Shown here in pieces: positions 22,301 to 35,930 of a stretch of DNA of 64,000 bases (its first letter is position 1; each line of letters starts with the position of its first letter). Below the pieces are notes generated by a model. The model was not told the origin of the DNA, searched no databases, and worked only from the letters and a program-made list of their open reading frames with translations. Source of the stretch: Apostichopus japonicus. Lineage: Eukaryota; Echinodermata; Holothuroidea; Aspidochirotida; Stichopodidae. Location: assembly GCF_037975245.1 (NCBI RefSeq), contig NC_092579.1, forward strand, positions 31,076,666 to 31,140,665. Direction: 5' to 3'. The position numbers and the translations under genes were made by a program.

Positions 22301-24480
22301 ACCGTATAAGAGCGCGGCAAAAGCAAACTGCGCTGGCCTGGTCTCGAGCCCGCGATCCAAAATACGTCACGCTCTCGAGGTACAGAGCAACCAACCGCGC
22401 CACGACAGCAGTTGATATAAATCTATGTTCGTTTCTAATACTTAAAGTTCCCAGAGACCGTATGAGATCGCGGCAAAAGCAAACTGCCCCCACCTGGTCT
22501 CAAGCCCGCGATCCAAAATACGTCACGCTCTCGAGGTACAGAGCAACCAACCGCGCCACGACAGCAGTTGATATAAATCTATGTTCGTTTCTAATACTTA
22601 AAGTTCCCAGAGACCGTATAAGATCGCGGCAAAAGCAAACTGCCCCCACCTGGTCTCGAGCCCGCGATCCAAAATACGTCACGCTCTAGAGGTACAGAGC
22701 AATCAACCGCGCCACGACAGCAGTTGATATAAATCTAGGTTCGTTTCTAATACTTAAAGTACCTAGAGACCGTATGAGATCGCGGCAAAAGCAAACTGCC
22801 CCCACCTGGTCTCGAGCCCGCGATCCAAAATACGTCAGGCTCTCGAGGTACAGAGCAACCAACCGCGCCACGACAGCATTTGATATAAATCTATGTTCGT
22901 TTCTAATACTTAAAGTTCCCAGAGACCGTATGAGATCGCGGCAAAAGCAAACTGCCCCCACCTGGTCTCGAGCCCGCGATCCAAAATACGTCACGCTCTC
23001 GAGGTACAGAGCAACCAACCGCGCCACGACAGCAGTTGATATAAATCTATGTTCGTTTCTAATACTTAAAGTTCCCAGAGACCGTATAAAATCGCGGCAA
23101 AAGCAAACTGCCCTCACCTGGTCTCGAGCCCGCGATCCAAAATACGTCACGCTCTCGAGGTACAGAGCAACCAACCGCGCCACGACAGCAGTTGATATAA
23201 ATCTAGGTTCGTTTCTAATACTTAAAGTTCCCAGAGACCGTATAAGATCGCGGCAAAAGCAAACTGCGCTGGCCTGGTCTCGAGCCCGCGATCCAAAATA
23301 CGTCACGCTCTCGAGGTACAGAGCAACCAACCGCGCCACGACAGCAGTTGATATAAATCTATGTTCGTTTCTAATACTTAAAGTTCCCAGAGACCGTATA
23401 AAATCGCGGCAAAAGCAAACTGCCCCCACCTGGTCTCGAGCCCGCGATCCAAAATACGTCACGCTCTCGAGGTACAGAGCAACCAACCGCGCCACGACAG
23501 CAGTTGATATAAATCTATGTTCGTTTCTAATACTTAAAGTTCCCAGAGACCGTATGAGATCGCGGCAAAAGCAAACTGCCCCCACCTGGTCTCGAGCCCG
23601 CGATCCAAAATACGTCACGCTCTCGAGGTACAGAGCAACCAACCGCGCCACGACAGCAGTTGATATAAATCTATGTTCGTTTCTAATACTTAAAGTTCCC
23701 AGAGACCGTATGAGATCGCGGCAAAAGCAAACTGCGCTGGCCTGGTCTCGAGCCCGCGATCCAAAATACGTCACGCTCTCGAGGTACAGAGCAACCAACC
23801 GCGCCACGACAGCAGTTGATATAAATCTAGGTTCGTTTCTAATACTTAAAGTTCCCAGAGAACGTATAAGATCGCGGCAAAAGCAAACTGCCCCCACCTG
23901 GTCTCGAGCCCGCGATCCAAAATGCGTCACGCTCTCGAGGTACAGAGCAACCAACCGCGCCACGACAGCAGTTGATATAAATCTCGGTTCGTTTCTAATA
24001 CTTAAAGTTCCCAGAGACCGTATGAGATCGCGGCAAAAGCAAACTGCCCCCACCTGGTCTCGAGCCCGCGATCCAAAAATCGTTACGCTCTCGAGGTACA
24101 GAGCAACCAACCGCGCCACGACAGCAGTTGATCTAAATCTAGGTTCGTTTCTAATACTTAAAGTTCCCAGAGACCGTATAAGATCGCGGCAAAAGCAAAC
24201 TGCCCCCACCTGGTCTCGAGCCCGCGATCCAAAATACGTCACGCTCTCGAGGTACAGAGCAACCAACCGAGCCACGACAGCAGTTGATATAAATATATGT
24301 TCGTTTCTAATACTTAAAGTTCCCAGAGACCGTATAAGATCGCGGCAAAAGCAAACTGCCCCCACCTGGTCTCGAGCCCGCGATCCAAAATACGTCACGC
24401 TCTCGAGGTACAGAGCAACCAACCGCGCCACGACAGCAGTTGATATAAATCTATGTTCGTTTCTAATACTTAAAGTTCCC
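19400..24480 (-). repeat. copy 1 of a ~5-kb duplicated segment (offset 6,981 bp)
   Basis: The order of variant monomers from about 19.5 to 24.5 kb is repeated at about 26.5-31.5 kb, always 6,981 bp later. Examples: CAGGTGATAT 20,069 and 27,050; CGTCAGGCTC 21,741 and 28,722; block starts 22,500 and 29,481. 6,981 equals 45 monomers minus 39 bp, fully explained by one 38-bp deletion and one 155-bp unit lying between. Within the segment a 15-monomer sub-duplication is also seen (CGTCAGGCTC at 19,401 and 21,741, offset 2,340). Confidence 0.85.
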
Positions 24481-24717
24481 AGAGACCGTATGAGATCGCG
24501 GCAAAAGCAAACTGCCCCCACCTGGTCTCGAGCCCGCGATCCAAAATACGTCACGCTCTCGAGGTACAGAGCAACCAACCGCGCCACGACAGCAGTTGAT
24601 ATAAATCTATGTTCGTTTCTAATACTTAAAGTTCCCAGAGACCGTATGAGATCGCGGCAAAAGCAAACTGCCCCCACCTGGTCTCGAGCCCGCGATCCAA
24701 AATACGTCAGCAGTTGA
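22500..24717 (-). repeat. 14-monomer block, first of three copies
   Basis: Starts at a monomer with GGTCTCAAGCCC and includes CTCTAGAGG, AGTACCTAGAG, AATGCGTCACG, CTCGGTTCG and GATCTAAATC in fixed order. The same series starts again at 29,481 and 31,977. It ends in the truncated monomer at about 24,600-24,717. Confidence 0.85.
24600..24717 (-). repeat. truncated monomer (38-bp deletion), copy 1
   Basis: The sequence passes from AAATACGTCA directly to GCAGTTGATAT at about 24,709. The 38 bp that normally hold the second CTCGAG, the hairpin and the A-box-like element are missing. Two bases (CA) are shared at the breakpoints, which suggests microhomology-mediated or slippage deletion. Confidence 0.9.
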
Positions 24718-26449
24718 TATAAATCTATGTTCGTTTCTAATACTTAAAGTTCCAGAGACCGTATGAGATCGCGGCAAAAGCAAACTGCCCCCACCTGGTC
24801 TCGAGCCCGCGATCCAAAATACGTCACGCTCTCGAGGTACAGAGCAACCAACCGCGCCACGACAGCAGGTGATATAAATCTAGGTTCGTTTCTAATACTT
24901 AAAGTTCCCAGAGACCGTATGAGATCGCGGCAAAAGCAAACTGCCCCCACCTGGTCTCGAGCCCGCGATCCAAAAATCGTTACGCTCTCGAGGTACAGAG
25001 CAACCAACCGCGCCACGACAGCAGTTGATATAAATCTAGGTTCGTTTCTAATACTTAAAGTTCCCAGAGACCGTATGAGATCGCGGCAAAAGCAAACTGC
25101 CCCCACCTGGTCTCGAGCCCGCGATCCAAAATACGTCACGCTCTCGAGGTACAGAGCAACCAACCGCGCCACGACAGCAGTTGATATAAATCTATGTTCG
25201 TTTCTAATACTTAAAGTTCCCAGAGACCGTATAAGATCGCGGCAAAAGCAAACTGCCCCCACCTGGTCTCGAGCCCGCGATCCAAAATACGTCACGCTCT
25301 CGAGGTACAGAGCAACCAACCGCGCCACGACAGCAGTTGATATAAATCTATGTTCGTTTCTAATACTTAAAGTTCCCAGAGACCGTATGAGATCGCGGCA
25401 AAAGCAAACTGCGCTGGCCTGGTCTCGAGCCCGCGATCCAAAATACGTCACGCTCTCGAGGTACAGAGCAACCAACCGCGCCACGACAGCAGTTGATATA
25501 AATCTATGTTCGTTTCTAATACTTAAAGTTCCCAGAGACCGTATAAGATCGCGGCAAAAGGAAACTGCGCTGGCCTGGTCTCGAGCCCGCGATCCAAAAA
25601 TCGTTACGCTCTCGAGGTACAGAGCAACCAACCGCGCCACGACAGCAGTTGATATAAATCTATGTTCGTTTCTAATACTTAAAGTTCCCAGAGACCGTAT
25701 GAGATCGCGGCAAAAGCAAACTGCCACTACCTGGTCTCGAGCCCGCGATCCAAAATACGTCACGCTCTCGAGGTACAGAGCAACCAACCGCGCCACGACA
25801 GCAGTTGATATAAATCTATGTTCGTTTCTAATACTTAAAGTTCCCAGAGACCGTATAAGAGCGCGGCAAAAGCAAACTGCGCTGGCCTGGTCTCGAGCCC
25901 GCGATCCAAAATACGTCACGCTCTCGAGGTACAGAGCAACCAACCGCGCCACGACAGCAGTTGATATAAATCTAGGTTCGTTTCTAATACTTAAAGTTCC
26001 CAGAGACCGTATAAGATCGCGGCAAAAGCAAACTGCGCTGTCCTGGTCTCGAGCCCGCGATCCAAAATACGTCACGCTCTCGAGGTACAGAGCAACCAAC
26101 CGCGCCACGACAGCAGTTGATATAAATCTATGTTCGTTTCTAATACTTAAAGTTCCCAGAGACCGTAAAAGATCGCGGCAAAAGGAAACTGCGCTGGCCT
26201 GGTCTCGAGCCCGCGATCCAAAAATCGTTACGCTCTCGAGGTACAGAGCAACCAACCGCGCCACGACAGCAGTTGATATAAATCTATGTTCGTTTCTAAT
26301 ACTTAAAGTTCCCAGAGACCGTATGAGATCGCGGCAAAAGCAAACTGCCACCACCTGGTCTCGAGCCCGCGATCCAAAAATCGTTACGCTCTCGAGGTAC
26401 AGAGCAACCAACCGCGCCACGACAGCAGTTGATATAAATCTATGTTCGT

Positions 26450-29400
26450 TTCTAATACTTAAAGTTCCCAGAGACCGTATAAGATCGCGGCAAAAGCAAA
26501 CTGCCCCCACCTGGTCTCGAGCCCGCGATCCAAAATACGTCACGCTCTCGAGGTACAGAGCAACCAACCGCGCCACGACAGCAGTTGATATAAATCTATG
26601 TTCGTTTCTAATACTTAAAGTTCCCAGAGACCGTATAAGATCGCGGCAAAAGCAAACTGCCCCCACCTGGTCTCGAGCCCGCGATCCAAAAATCGTTACG
26701 CTCTCGAGGTACAGAGCAACCAACCGCGCCACGACAGCAGTTGATATAAATCTATGTTCGTTTCTAATACTTAAAGTTCCCAGAGACCGTATGAGATCGC
26801 GGCAAAAGCAAACTGCCACCACCTGGTCTCGAGCCCGCGATCCAAAATACGTCACGCTCTCGAGGTACAGAGCAACCAACCGCGCCACGACAGCAGTTGA
26901 TATAAATCTATGTTCGTTTCTAATACTTAAAGTTCCCAGAGACCGTATAAGAGCGCGGCAAAAGCAAACTGCGCTGGCCTGGTCTCGAGCCCGCGATCCA
27001 AAATACGTCACGCTCTCGAGGTACAGAGCAACCAACCGCGCCACGACAGCAGGTGATATAAATCTAGGTTCGTTTCTAATACTTAAAGTTCCCAGAGACC
27101 GTATAAGATCGCGGCAAAAGCAAACTGCCCCCACCTGGTCTCGAGCCCGCGATCCAAAAATCGTTACGCTCTCGAGGTACAGAGCAACCAACCGCGCCAC
27201 GACAGCAGTTGATATAAATCTAGGTTCGTTTCTAATACTTAAAGTTCCCAGAGACCGTATAAGATCGCGGCAAAAGCAAACTGCCCCCACCTGGTCTCGA
27301 GCCCGCGATCCAAAATACGTCACGCTCTCGAGGTACAGAGCAACCAACCGCGCCACGACAGCAGTTGATATAAATCTAGGTTCGTTTCTAATACTTAAAG
27401 TTCCCAGAGACCGTATAAGATCGCGGCAAAAGCAAACTGCCCCCACCTGGTCTCGAGCCCGCGATCCAAAATACGTCACGCTCTCGAGGTACAGAGCAAC
27501 CAACCGCGCCACGACAGCAGTTGATATAAATCTAGGTTCGTTTCTAATACTTAAAGTTCCCAGGGACCGTATAAAATCGCGGCAAAAGCAAACTGCCCCC
27601 ACCTGGTCTCGAGCCCGCGATCCAAAATACGTCACGCTCTCGAGGTACAGAGCAACCAACCGCGCCACGACAGCAGTTGATATAAATCTATGTTCGTTTC
27701 TAATACTTAAAGTTCCCAGAGACCGTATGAGATCGCGGCAAAAGCAAACTGCGCTGGAATGGTCTCGAGCCCGCGATCCAAAATACGTCACGCTCTCGAG
27801 GTACAGAGCAACCAACCGCGCCACGACAGCAGTTGATATTAATCTATGTTCGTTTCTAATACTTAAAGTTCCCACAGACCGTATAAGATCGCGGCAAAAG
27901 GAAACTGCGCTGGCCTGGTCTCGAGCCCGCGATCCAAAAATCGTTACGCTCTCGAGGTACAGAGCAACCAACCGCGCCACGACAGCAGTTGATATAAATC
28001 TATGTTCGTTTCTAATACTTAAAGTTCCCAGAGACCGTATGAGATCGCGGCAAAAGCAAACTGCCACCACCTGGTCTCGAGCCCGCGATCCAAAATACGT
28101 CACGCTCTCGAGGTACAGAGCAACCAACCGCGCCACGACAGCAGTTGATATAAATCTATGTTCGTTTCAAATACTTAAAGTTCCCAGAGACCGTATAAGA
28201 GCGCGGCAAAAGCAAACTGCGCTGGCCTGGTCTCGAGCCCGCGATCCAAAATACGTCACGCTCTCGAGGTACAGAGCAACCAACCGCGCCACGACAGCAG
28301 TTGATATAAATCTATGTTCGTTTCTAATACTTAAAGTTCCCAGAGACCGTATAAGATCGCGGCAAAAGCAAACTGCGCTGTCCTGGTCTCGAGCCCGCGA
28401 TCCAAAATACGTCACGCTCTCGAGGTACAGAGCAACCAACCGCGCCACGACAGCAGTTGATATAAATCTATGTTCGTTTCTAATACTTAAAGTTCCCAGA
28501 GACCGTATGAGATCGCGGCAAAAGCAAACTGCCCCCACCTGGTCTCGAGCCCGCGATCCAAAATACGTCACGCTCTCGAGGTACAGAGCAACCAACCGCG
28601 CCACGACAGCAGTTGATATAAATCTAGGTTCGTTTCTAATACTTAAAGTTCCTAGAGACCGTATGAGATCGCGGCAAAAGCAAACTGCGCTGGCCTGGTC
28701 TCGAGCCCGCGATCCAAAATACGTCAGGCTCTCGAGGTACAGAGCAACCAACCGCGCCACGACAGCATTTGATATAAATCTATGTTCGTTTCTAATACTT
28801 AAAGTTCCCAGAGACCGTATGAGATCGCGGCAAAAGCAAACTGCCCCCACCTGGTCTCGAGCCCGCGATCCAAAATACGTCACGCTCTCGAGGTACAGAG
28901 CAACCAACCGCGCCACGACAGCAGTTGATATAAATCTATGTTCGTTTCTAATACTTAAAGTTCCCAGAGACCGTATAAGATCGCGGCAAAAGCAAACTGC
29001 CCCCACCTGGTCTCGAGCCCGCGATCCAAAAATCGTTACGCTCTCGAGGTACAGAGCAACCAACCGCGCCACGACAGCAGTTGATATAAATCTATGTTCG
29101 TTTCTAATACTTAAAGTTCCCAGAGACCGTATGAGATCGCGGCAAAAGCAAACTGCCACCACCTGGTCTCGAGCCCGCGATCCAAAATACGTCACGCTCT
29201 CGAGGTACAGAGCAACCAACCGCGCCACGACAGCAGTTGATATAAATCTATGTTCGTTTCTAATACTTAAAGTTCCCAGAGACCGTATAAGAGCGCGGCA
29301 AAAGCAAACTGCGCTGGCCTGGTCTCGAGCCCGCGATCCAAAATACGTCACGCTCTCGAGGTACAGAGCAACCAACCGCGCCACGACAGCAGTTGATATA

Positions 29401-31470
29401 AATCTATGTTCGTTTCTAATACTTAAAGTTCCCAGAGACCGTATGAGATCGCGGCAAAAGCAAACTGCCCCCACCTGGTCTCAAGCCCGCGATCCAAAAT
29501 ACGTCACGCTCTCGAGGTACAGAGCAACCAACCGCGCCACGACAGCAGTTGATATAAATCTATGTTCGTTTCTAATACTTAAAGTTCCCAGAGACCGTAT
29601 AAGATCGCGGCAAAAGCAAACTGCCCCCACCTGGTCTCGAGCCCGCGATCCAAAATACGTCACGCTCTAGAGGTACAGAGCAATCAACCGCGCCACGACA
29701 GCAGTTGATATAAATCTAGGTTCGTTTCTAATACTTAAAGTACCTAGAGACCGTATGAGATCGTGGCAAAAGCAAACTGCCCCCACCTGGTCTCGAGCCC
29801 GCGATCCAAAATACGTCAGGCTCTCGAGGTACAGAGCAACCAACCGCGCCACGACAGCATTTGATATAAATCTATGTTCGTTTCTAATACTTAAAGTTCC
29901 CAGAGACCGTATGAGATCGCGGCAAAAGCAAACTGCCCCCACCTGGTCTCGAGCCCGCGATCCAAAATACGTCACGCTCTCGAGGTACAGAGCAACCAAC
30001 CGCGCCACGACAGCAGTTGATATAAATCTATGTTCGTTTCTAATACTTAAAGTTCCCAGAGACCGTATAAAATCGCGGCAAAAGCAAACTGCCCCCACCT
30101 GGTCTCGAGCCCGCGATCCAAAATACGTCACGCTCTCGAGGTACAGAGCAACCAACCGCGCCACGACAGCAGTTGATATAAATCTAGGTTCGTTTCTAAT
30201 ACTTAAAGTTCCCAGAGACCGTATAAGATCGCGGCAAAAGCAAACTGCGCTGGCCTGGTCTCGAGCCCGCGATCCAAAATACGTCACGCTCTCGAGGTAC
30301 AGAGCAACCAACCGCGCCACGACAGCAGTTGATATAAATCTATGTTCGTTTCTAATACTTAAAGTTCCCAGAGACCGTATAAAATCGCGGCAAAAGCAAA
30401 CTGCCCCCACCTGGTCTCGAGCCCGCGATCCAAAATACGTCACGCTCTCGAGGTACAGAGCAACCAACCGCGCCACGACAGCAGTTGATATAAATCTATG
30501 TTCGTTTCTAATACTTAAAGTTCCCAGAGACCGTATGAGATCGCGGCAAAAGCAAACTGCCCCCACCTGGTCTCGAGCCCGCGATCCAAAATACGTCACG
30601 CTCTCGAGGTACAGAGCAACCAACCGCGCCACGACAGCAGTTGATATAAATCTATGTTCGTTTCTAATACTTAAAGTTCCCAGAGACCGTATGAGATCGC
30701 GGCAAAAGCAAACTGCGCTGGCCTGGTCTCGAGCCCGCGATCCAAAATACGTCACGCTCTCGAGGTACAGAGCAACCAACCGCGCCACGACAGCAGTTGA
30801 TATAAATCTAGGTTCGTTTCTAATACTTAAAGTTCCCAGAGACCGTATAAGATCGCGGCAAAAGCAAACTGCCCCCACCTGGTCTCGAGCCCGCGATCCA
30901 AAATGCGTCACGCTCTCGAGGTACAGAGCAACCAACCGCGCCACGACAGCAGTTGATATAAATCTCGGTTCGTTTCTAATACTTAAAGTTCCCAGAGACC
31001 GTATGAGATCGCGGCAAAAGCAAACTGCCCCCACCTGGTCTCGAGCCCGCGATCCAAAAATCGTTACGCTCTCGAGGTACAGAGCAACCAACCGCGCCAC
31101 GACAGCAGTTGATCTAAATCTAGGTTCGTTTCTAATACTTAAAGTTCCCAGAGACCGTATAAGATCGCGGCAAAAGCAAACTGCCCCCACCTGGTCTCGA
31201 GCCCGCGATCCAAAATACGTCACGCTCTCGAGGTACAGAGCAACCAACCGAGCCACGACAGCAGTTGATATAAATATATGTTCGTTTCTAATACTTAAAG
31301 TTCCCAGAGACCGTATAAGATCGCGGCAAAAGCAAACTGCCCCCACCTGGTCTCGAGCCCGCGATCCAAAATACGTCACGCTCTCGAGGTACAGAGCAAC
31401 CAACCGCGCCACGACAGCAGTTGATATAAATCTATGTTCGTTTCTAATACTTAAAGTTCCCAGAGACCGT
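26450..31470 (-). repeat. copy 2 of the ~5-kb duplicated segment (offset 6,981 bp)
   Basis: Second copy of about 19.5-24.5 kb, with few private differences (for example GCGCTGGAATGG at about 27,754 and a GGGACC at about 27,563). The collinearity ends near 31.5 kb, where the series switches to the sequence that matches 22.0 kb. Confidence 0.8.
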
Positions 31471-34194
31471 ATGAGATCGCGGCAAAAGCAAACTGCCCCC
31501 ACCTGGTCTCGAGCCCGCGATCCAAAAATCGTTACGCTCTCGAGGTACAGAGCAACCAACCGCGCCACGACAGCAGTTGATATAAATCTATGTTCGTTTC
31601 TAATACTTAAAGTTCCCAGAGACCGTATGAGATCGCGGCAAAAGCAAACTGCCACCACCTGGTCTCGAGCCCGCGATCCAAAATACGTCACGCTCTCGAG
31701 GTACAGAGCAACCAACCGCGCCACGACAGCAGTTGATATAAATCTATGTTCGTTTCTAATACTTAAAGTTCCCAGAGACCGTATAAGAGCGCGGCAAAAG
31801 CAAACTGCGCTGGCCTGGTCTCGAGCCCGCGATCCAAAATACGTCACGCTCTCGAGGTACAGAGCAACCAACCGCGCCACGACAGCAGTTGATATAAATC
31901 TATGTTCGTTTCTAATACTTAAAGTTCCCAGAGACCGTATGAGATCGCGGCAAAAGCAAACTGCCCCCACCTGGTCTCAAGCCCGCGATCCAAAATACGT
32001 CACGCTCTCGAGGTACAGAGCAACCAACCGCGCCACGACAGCAGTTGATATAAATCTATGTTCGTTTCTAATACTTAAAGTTCCCAGAGACCGTATAAGA
32101 TCGCGGCAAAAGCAAACTGCCCCCACCTGGTCTCGAGCCCGCGATCCAAAATACGTCACGCTCTAGAGGTACAGAGCAATCAACCGCGCCACGACAGCAG
32201 TTGATATAAATCTAGGTTCGTTTCTAATACTTAAAGTACCTAGAGACCGTATGAGATCGCGGCAAAAGCAAACTGCCCCCACCTGGTCTCGAGCCCGCGA
32301 TCCAAAATACGTCACGCTCTCGAGGTACAGAGCAACCAACCGCGCCACGACAGCATTTGATATAAATCTATGTTCGTTTCTAATACTTAAAGTTCCCAGA
32401 GACCGTATGAGATCGCGGCAAAAGCAAACTGCCCCCACCTGGTCTCGAGCCCGCGATCCAAAATACGTCACGCTCTCGAGGTACAGAGCAACCAACCGCG
32501 CCACGACAGCAGTTGATATAAATCTATGTTCGTTTCTAATACTTAAAGTTCCCAGAGACCGTATAAAATCGCGGCAAAAGCAAACTGCCCCCACCTGGTC
32601 TCGAGCCCGCGATCCAAAATACGTCACGCTCTCGAGGTACAGAGCAACCAACCGCGCCACGACAGCAGTTGATATAAATCTAGGTTCGTTTCTAATACTT
32701 AAAGTTCCCAGAGACCGTATAAGATCGCGGCAAAAGCAAACTGCGCTGGCCTGGTCTCGAGCCCGCGATCCAAAATACGTCACGCTCTCGAGGTACAGAG
32801 CAACCAACCGCGCCACGACAGCAGTTGATATAAATCTATGTTCGTTTCTAATACTTAAAGTTCCCAGAGACCGTATAAAATCGCGGCAAAAGCAAACTGC
32901 CCCCACCTGGTCTCGAGCCCGCGATCCAAAATACGTCACGCTCTCGAGGTACAGAGCAACCAACCGCGCCACGACAGCAGTTGATATAAATCTATGTTCG
33001 TTTCTAATACTTAAAGTTCCCAGAGACCGTATGAGATCGCGGCAAAAGCAAACTGCCCCCACCTGGTCTCGAGCCCGCGATCCAAAATACGTCACGCTCT
33101 CGAGGTACAGAGCAACCAACCGCGCCACGACAGCAGTTGATATAAATCTATGTTCGTTTCTAATACTTAAAGTTCCCAGAGACCGTATGAGATCGCGGCA
33201 AAAGCAAACTGCGCTGGCCTGGTCTCGAGCCCGCGATCCAAAATACGTCACGCTCTCGAGGTACAGAGCAACCAACCGCGCCACGACAGCAGTTGATATA
33301 AATCTAGGTTCGTTTCTAATACTTAAAGTTCCCAGAGACCGTATAAGATCGCGGCAAAAGCAAACTGCCCCCACCTGGTCTCGAGCCCGCGATCCAAAAT
33401 GCGTCACGCTCTCGAGGTACAGAGCAACCAACCGCGCCACGACAGCAGTTGATATAAATCTCGGTTCGTTTCTAATACTTAAAGTTCCCAGAGACCGTAT
33501 GAGATCGCGGCAAAAGCAAACTGCCCCCACCTGGTCTCGAGCCCGCGATCCAAAAATCGTTACGCTCTCGAGGTACAGAGCAACCAACCGCGCCACGACA
33601 GCAGTTGATCTAAATCTAGGTTCGTTTCTAATACTTAAAGTTCCCAGAGACCGTATAAGATCGCGGCAAAAGCAAACTGCCCCCACCTGGTCTCGAGCCC
33701 GCGATCCAAAATACGTCACGCTCTCGAGGTACAGAGCAACCAACCGAGCCACGACAGCAGTTGATATAAATATATGTTCGTTTCTAATACTTAAAGTTCC
33801 CAGAGACCGTATAAGATCGCGGCAAAAGCAAACTGCCCCCACCTGGTCTCGAGCCCGCGATCCAAAATACGTCACGCTCTCGAGGTACAGAGCAACCAAC
33901 CGCGCCACGACAGCAGTTGATATAAATCTATGTTCGTTTCTAATACTTAAAGTTCCCAGAGACCGTATGAGATCGCGGCAAAAGCAAACTGCCCCCACCT
34001 GGTCTCGAGCCCGCGATCCAAAATACGTCACGCTCTCGAGGTACAGAGCAACCAACCGCGCCACGACAGCAGTTGATATAAATCTATGTTCGTTTCTAAT
34101 ACTTAAAGTTCCCAGAGACCGTATGAGATCGCGGCAAAAGCAAACTGCCCCCACCTGGTCTCGAGCCCGCGATCCAAAATACGTCAGCAGTTGA
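29481..34194 (-). repeat. tandem pair of a 16-monomer unit (2,496 bp)
   Basis: The block that starts at 29,481 is repeated from 31,977, exactly 2,496 bp (16 x 156) later, with the same diagnostic monomers in the same order (CTCTAGAGG, AGTACCTAGAG, AATGCGTCACG, CTCGGTTCG). Together with 22,500 this makes three copies. This is the clearest local higher-order repeat in the window. Confidence 0.85.
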
Positions 34195-35930
34195 TATAAA
34201 TCTATGTTCGTTTCTAATACTTAAAGTTCCAGAGACCGTATGAGATCGCGGCAAAAGCAAACTGCCCCCACCTGGTCTCGAGCCCGCGATCCAAAATACG
34301 TCACGCTCTCGAGGTACAGAGCAACCAACCGCGCCACGACAGCAGGTGATATAAATCTAGGTTCGTTTCTAATACTTAAAGTTCCCAGAGACCGTATGAG
34401 ATCGCGGCAAAAGCAAACTGCCCCCACCTGGTCTCGAGCCCGCGATCCAAAAATCGTTACGCTCTCGAGGTACAGAGCAACCAACCGCGCCACGACAGCA
34501 GTTGATATAAATCTAGGTTCGTTTCTAATACTTAAAGTTCCCAGAGACCGTATGAGATCGCGGCAAAAGCAAACTGCCCCCACCTGGTCTCGAGCCCGCG
34601 ATCCAAAATACGTCACGCTCTCGAGGTACAGAGCAACCAACCGCGCCACGACAGCAGTTGATATAAATCTATGTTCGTTTCTAATACTTAAAGTTCCCAG
34701 AGACCGTATAAGATCGCGGCAAAAGCAAACTGCCCCCACCTGGTCTCGAGCCCGCGATCCAAAATACGTCACGCTCTCGAGGTACAGAGCAACCAACCGC
34801 GCCACGACAGCAGTTGATATAAATCTATGTTCGTTTCTAATACTTAAAGTTCCCAGAGACCGTATGAGATCGCGGCAAAAGCAAACTGCGCTGGCCTGGT
34901 CTCGAGCCCGCGATCCAAAATACGTCAGGCTCTCGAGGTACAGAGCAACCAACCGCGCCACGACAGCAGTTGATATAAATCTATGTTCGTTTCTAATACT
35001 TAAAGTTCCCAGAGACCGTATAAGATCGCGGCAAAAGGAAACTGCGCTGGCCTGGTCTCGAGCCCGCGATCCAAAAATCGTTACGCTCTCGAGGTACAGA
35101 GCAACCAACCGCGCCACGACAGCAGTTGATATAAATCTATGTTCGTTTCTAATACTTAAAGTTCCCAGAGACCGTATGAGATCGCGGCAAAAGCAAACTG
35201 CCACTACCTGGTCTCGAGCCCGCGATCCAAAATACGTCACGCTCTCGAGGTACAGAGCAACCAACCGCGCCACGACAGCAGTTGATATAAATCTATGTTC
35301 GTTTCTAATACTTAAAGTTCCCAGAGACCGTATAAGAGCGCGGCAAAAGCAAACTGCGCTGGCCTGGTCTCGAGCCCGCGATCCAAAATACGTCACGCTC
35401 TCGAGGTACAGAGCAACCAACCGCGCCACGACAGCAGTTGATATAAATCTAGGTTCGTTTCTAATACTTAAAGTTCCCAGAGACCGTATAAGATCGCGGC
35501 AAAAGCAAACTGCGCTGTCCTGGTCTCGAGCCCGCGATCCAAAATACGTCACGCTCTCGAGGTACAGAGCAACCAACCGCGCCACGACAGCAGTTGATAT
35601 AAATCTATGTTCGTTTCTAATACTTAAAGTTCCCAGAGACCGTAAAAGATCGCGGCAAAAGGAAACTGCGCTGGCCTGGTCTCGAGCCCGCGATCCAAAA
35701 ATCGTTACGCTCTCGAGGTACAGAGCAACCAACCGCGCCACGACAGCAGTTGATATAAATCTATGTTCGTTTCTAATACTTAAAGTTCCCAGAGACCGTA
35801 TGAGATCGCGGCAAAAGCAAACTGCCACCACCTGGTCTCGAGCCCGCGATCCAAAAATCGTTACGCTCTCGAGGTACAGAGCAACCAACCGCGCCACGAC
35901 AGCAGTTGATATAAATCTATGTTCGTTTCT
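31977..35930 (-). repeat. second copy of 22,500-26,450 (offset 9,477 bp)
   Basis: Collinear variants at a constant 9,477-bp offset: block starts 22,500 and 31,977, truncated monomers 24,705 and 34,182 (at CGTCAG), CAGGTGATAT 24,866 and 34,343. The match ends near 26.45/35.93 kb. 9,477 equals 6,981 plus 2,496, so the two duplications are nested. Confidence 0.85.
34077..34194 (-). repeat. truncated monomer (38-bp deletion), copy 2
   Basis: Same junction as at 24,709 (AAATACGTCA joined to GCAGTTGATAT), here at about 34,186. An identical breakpoint 9,477 bp away shows copying and not a second deletion event. Confidence 0.9.
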
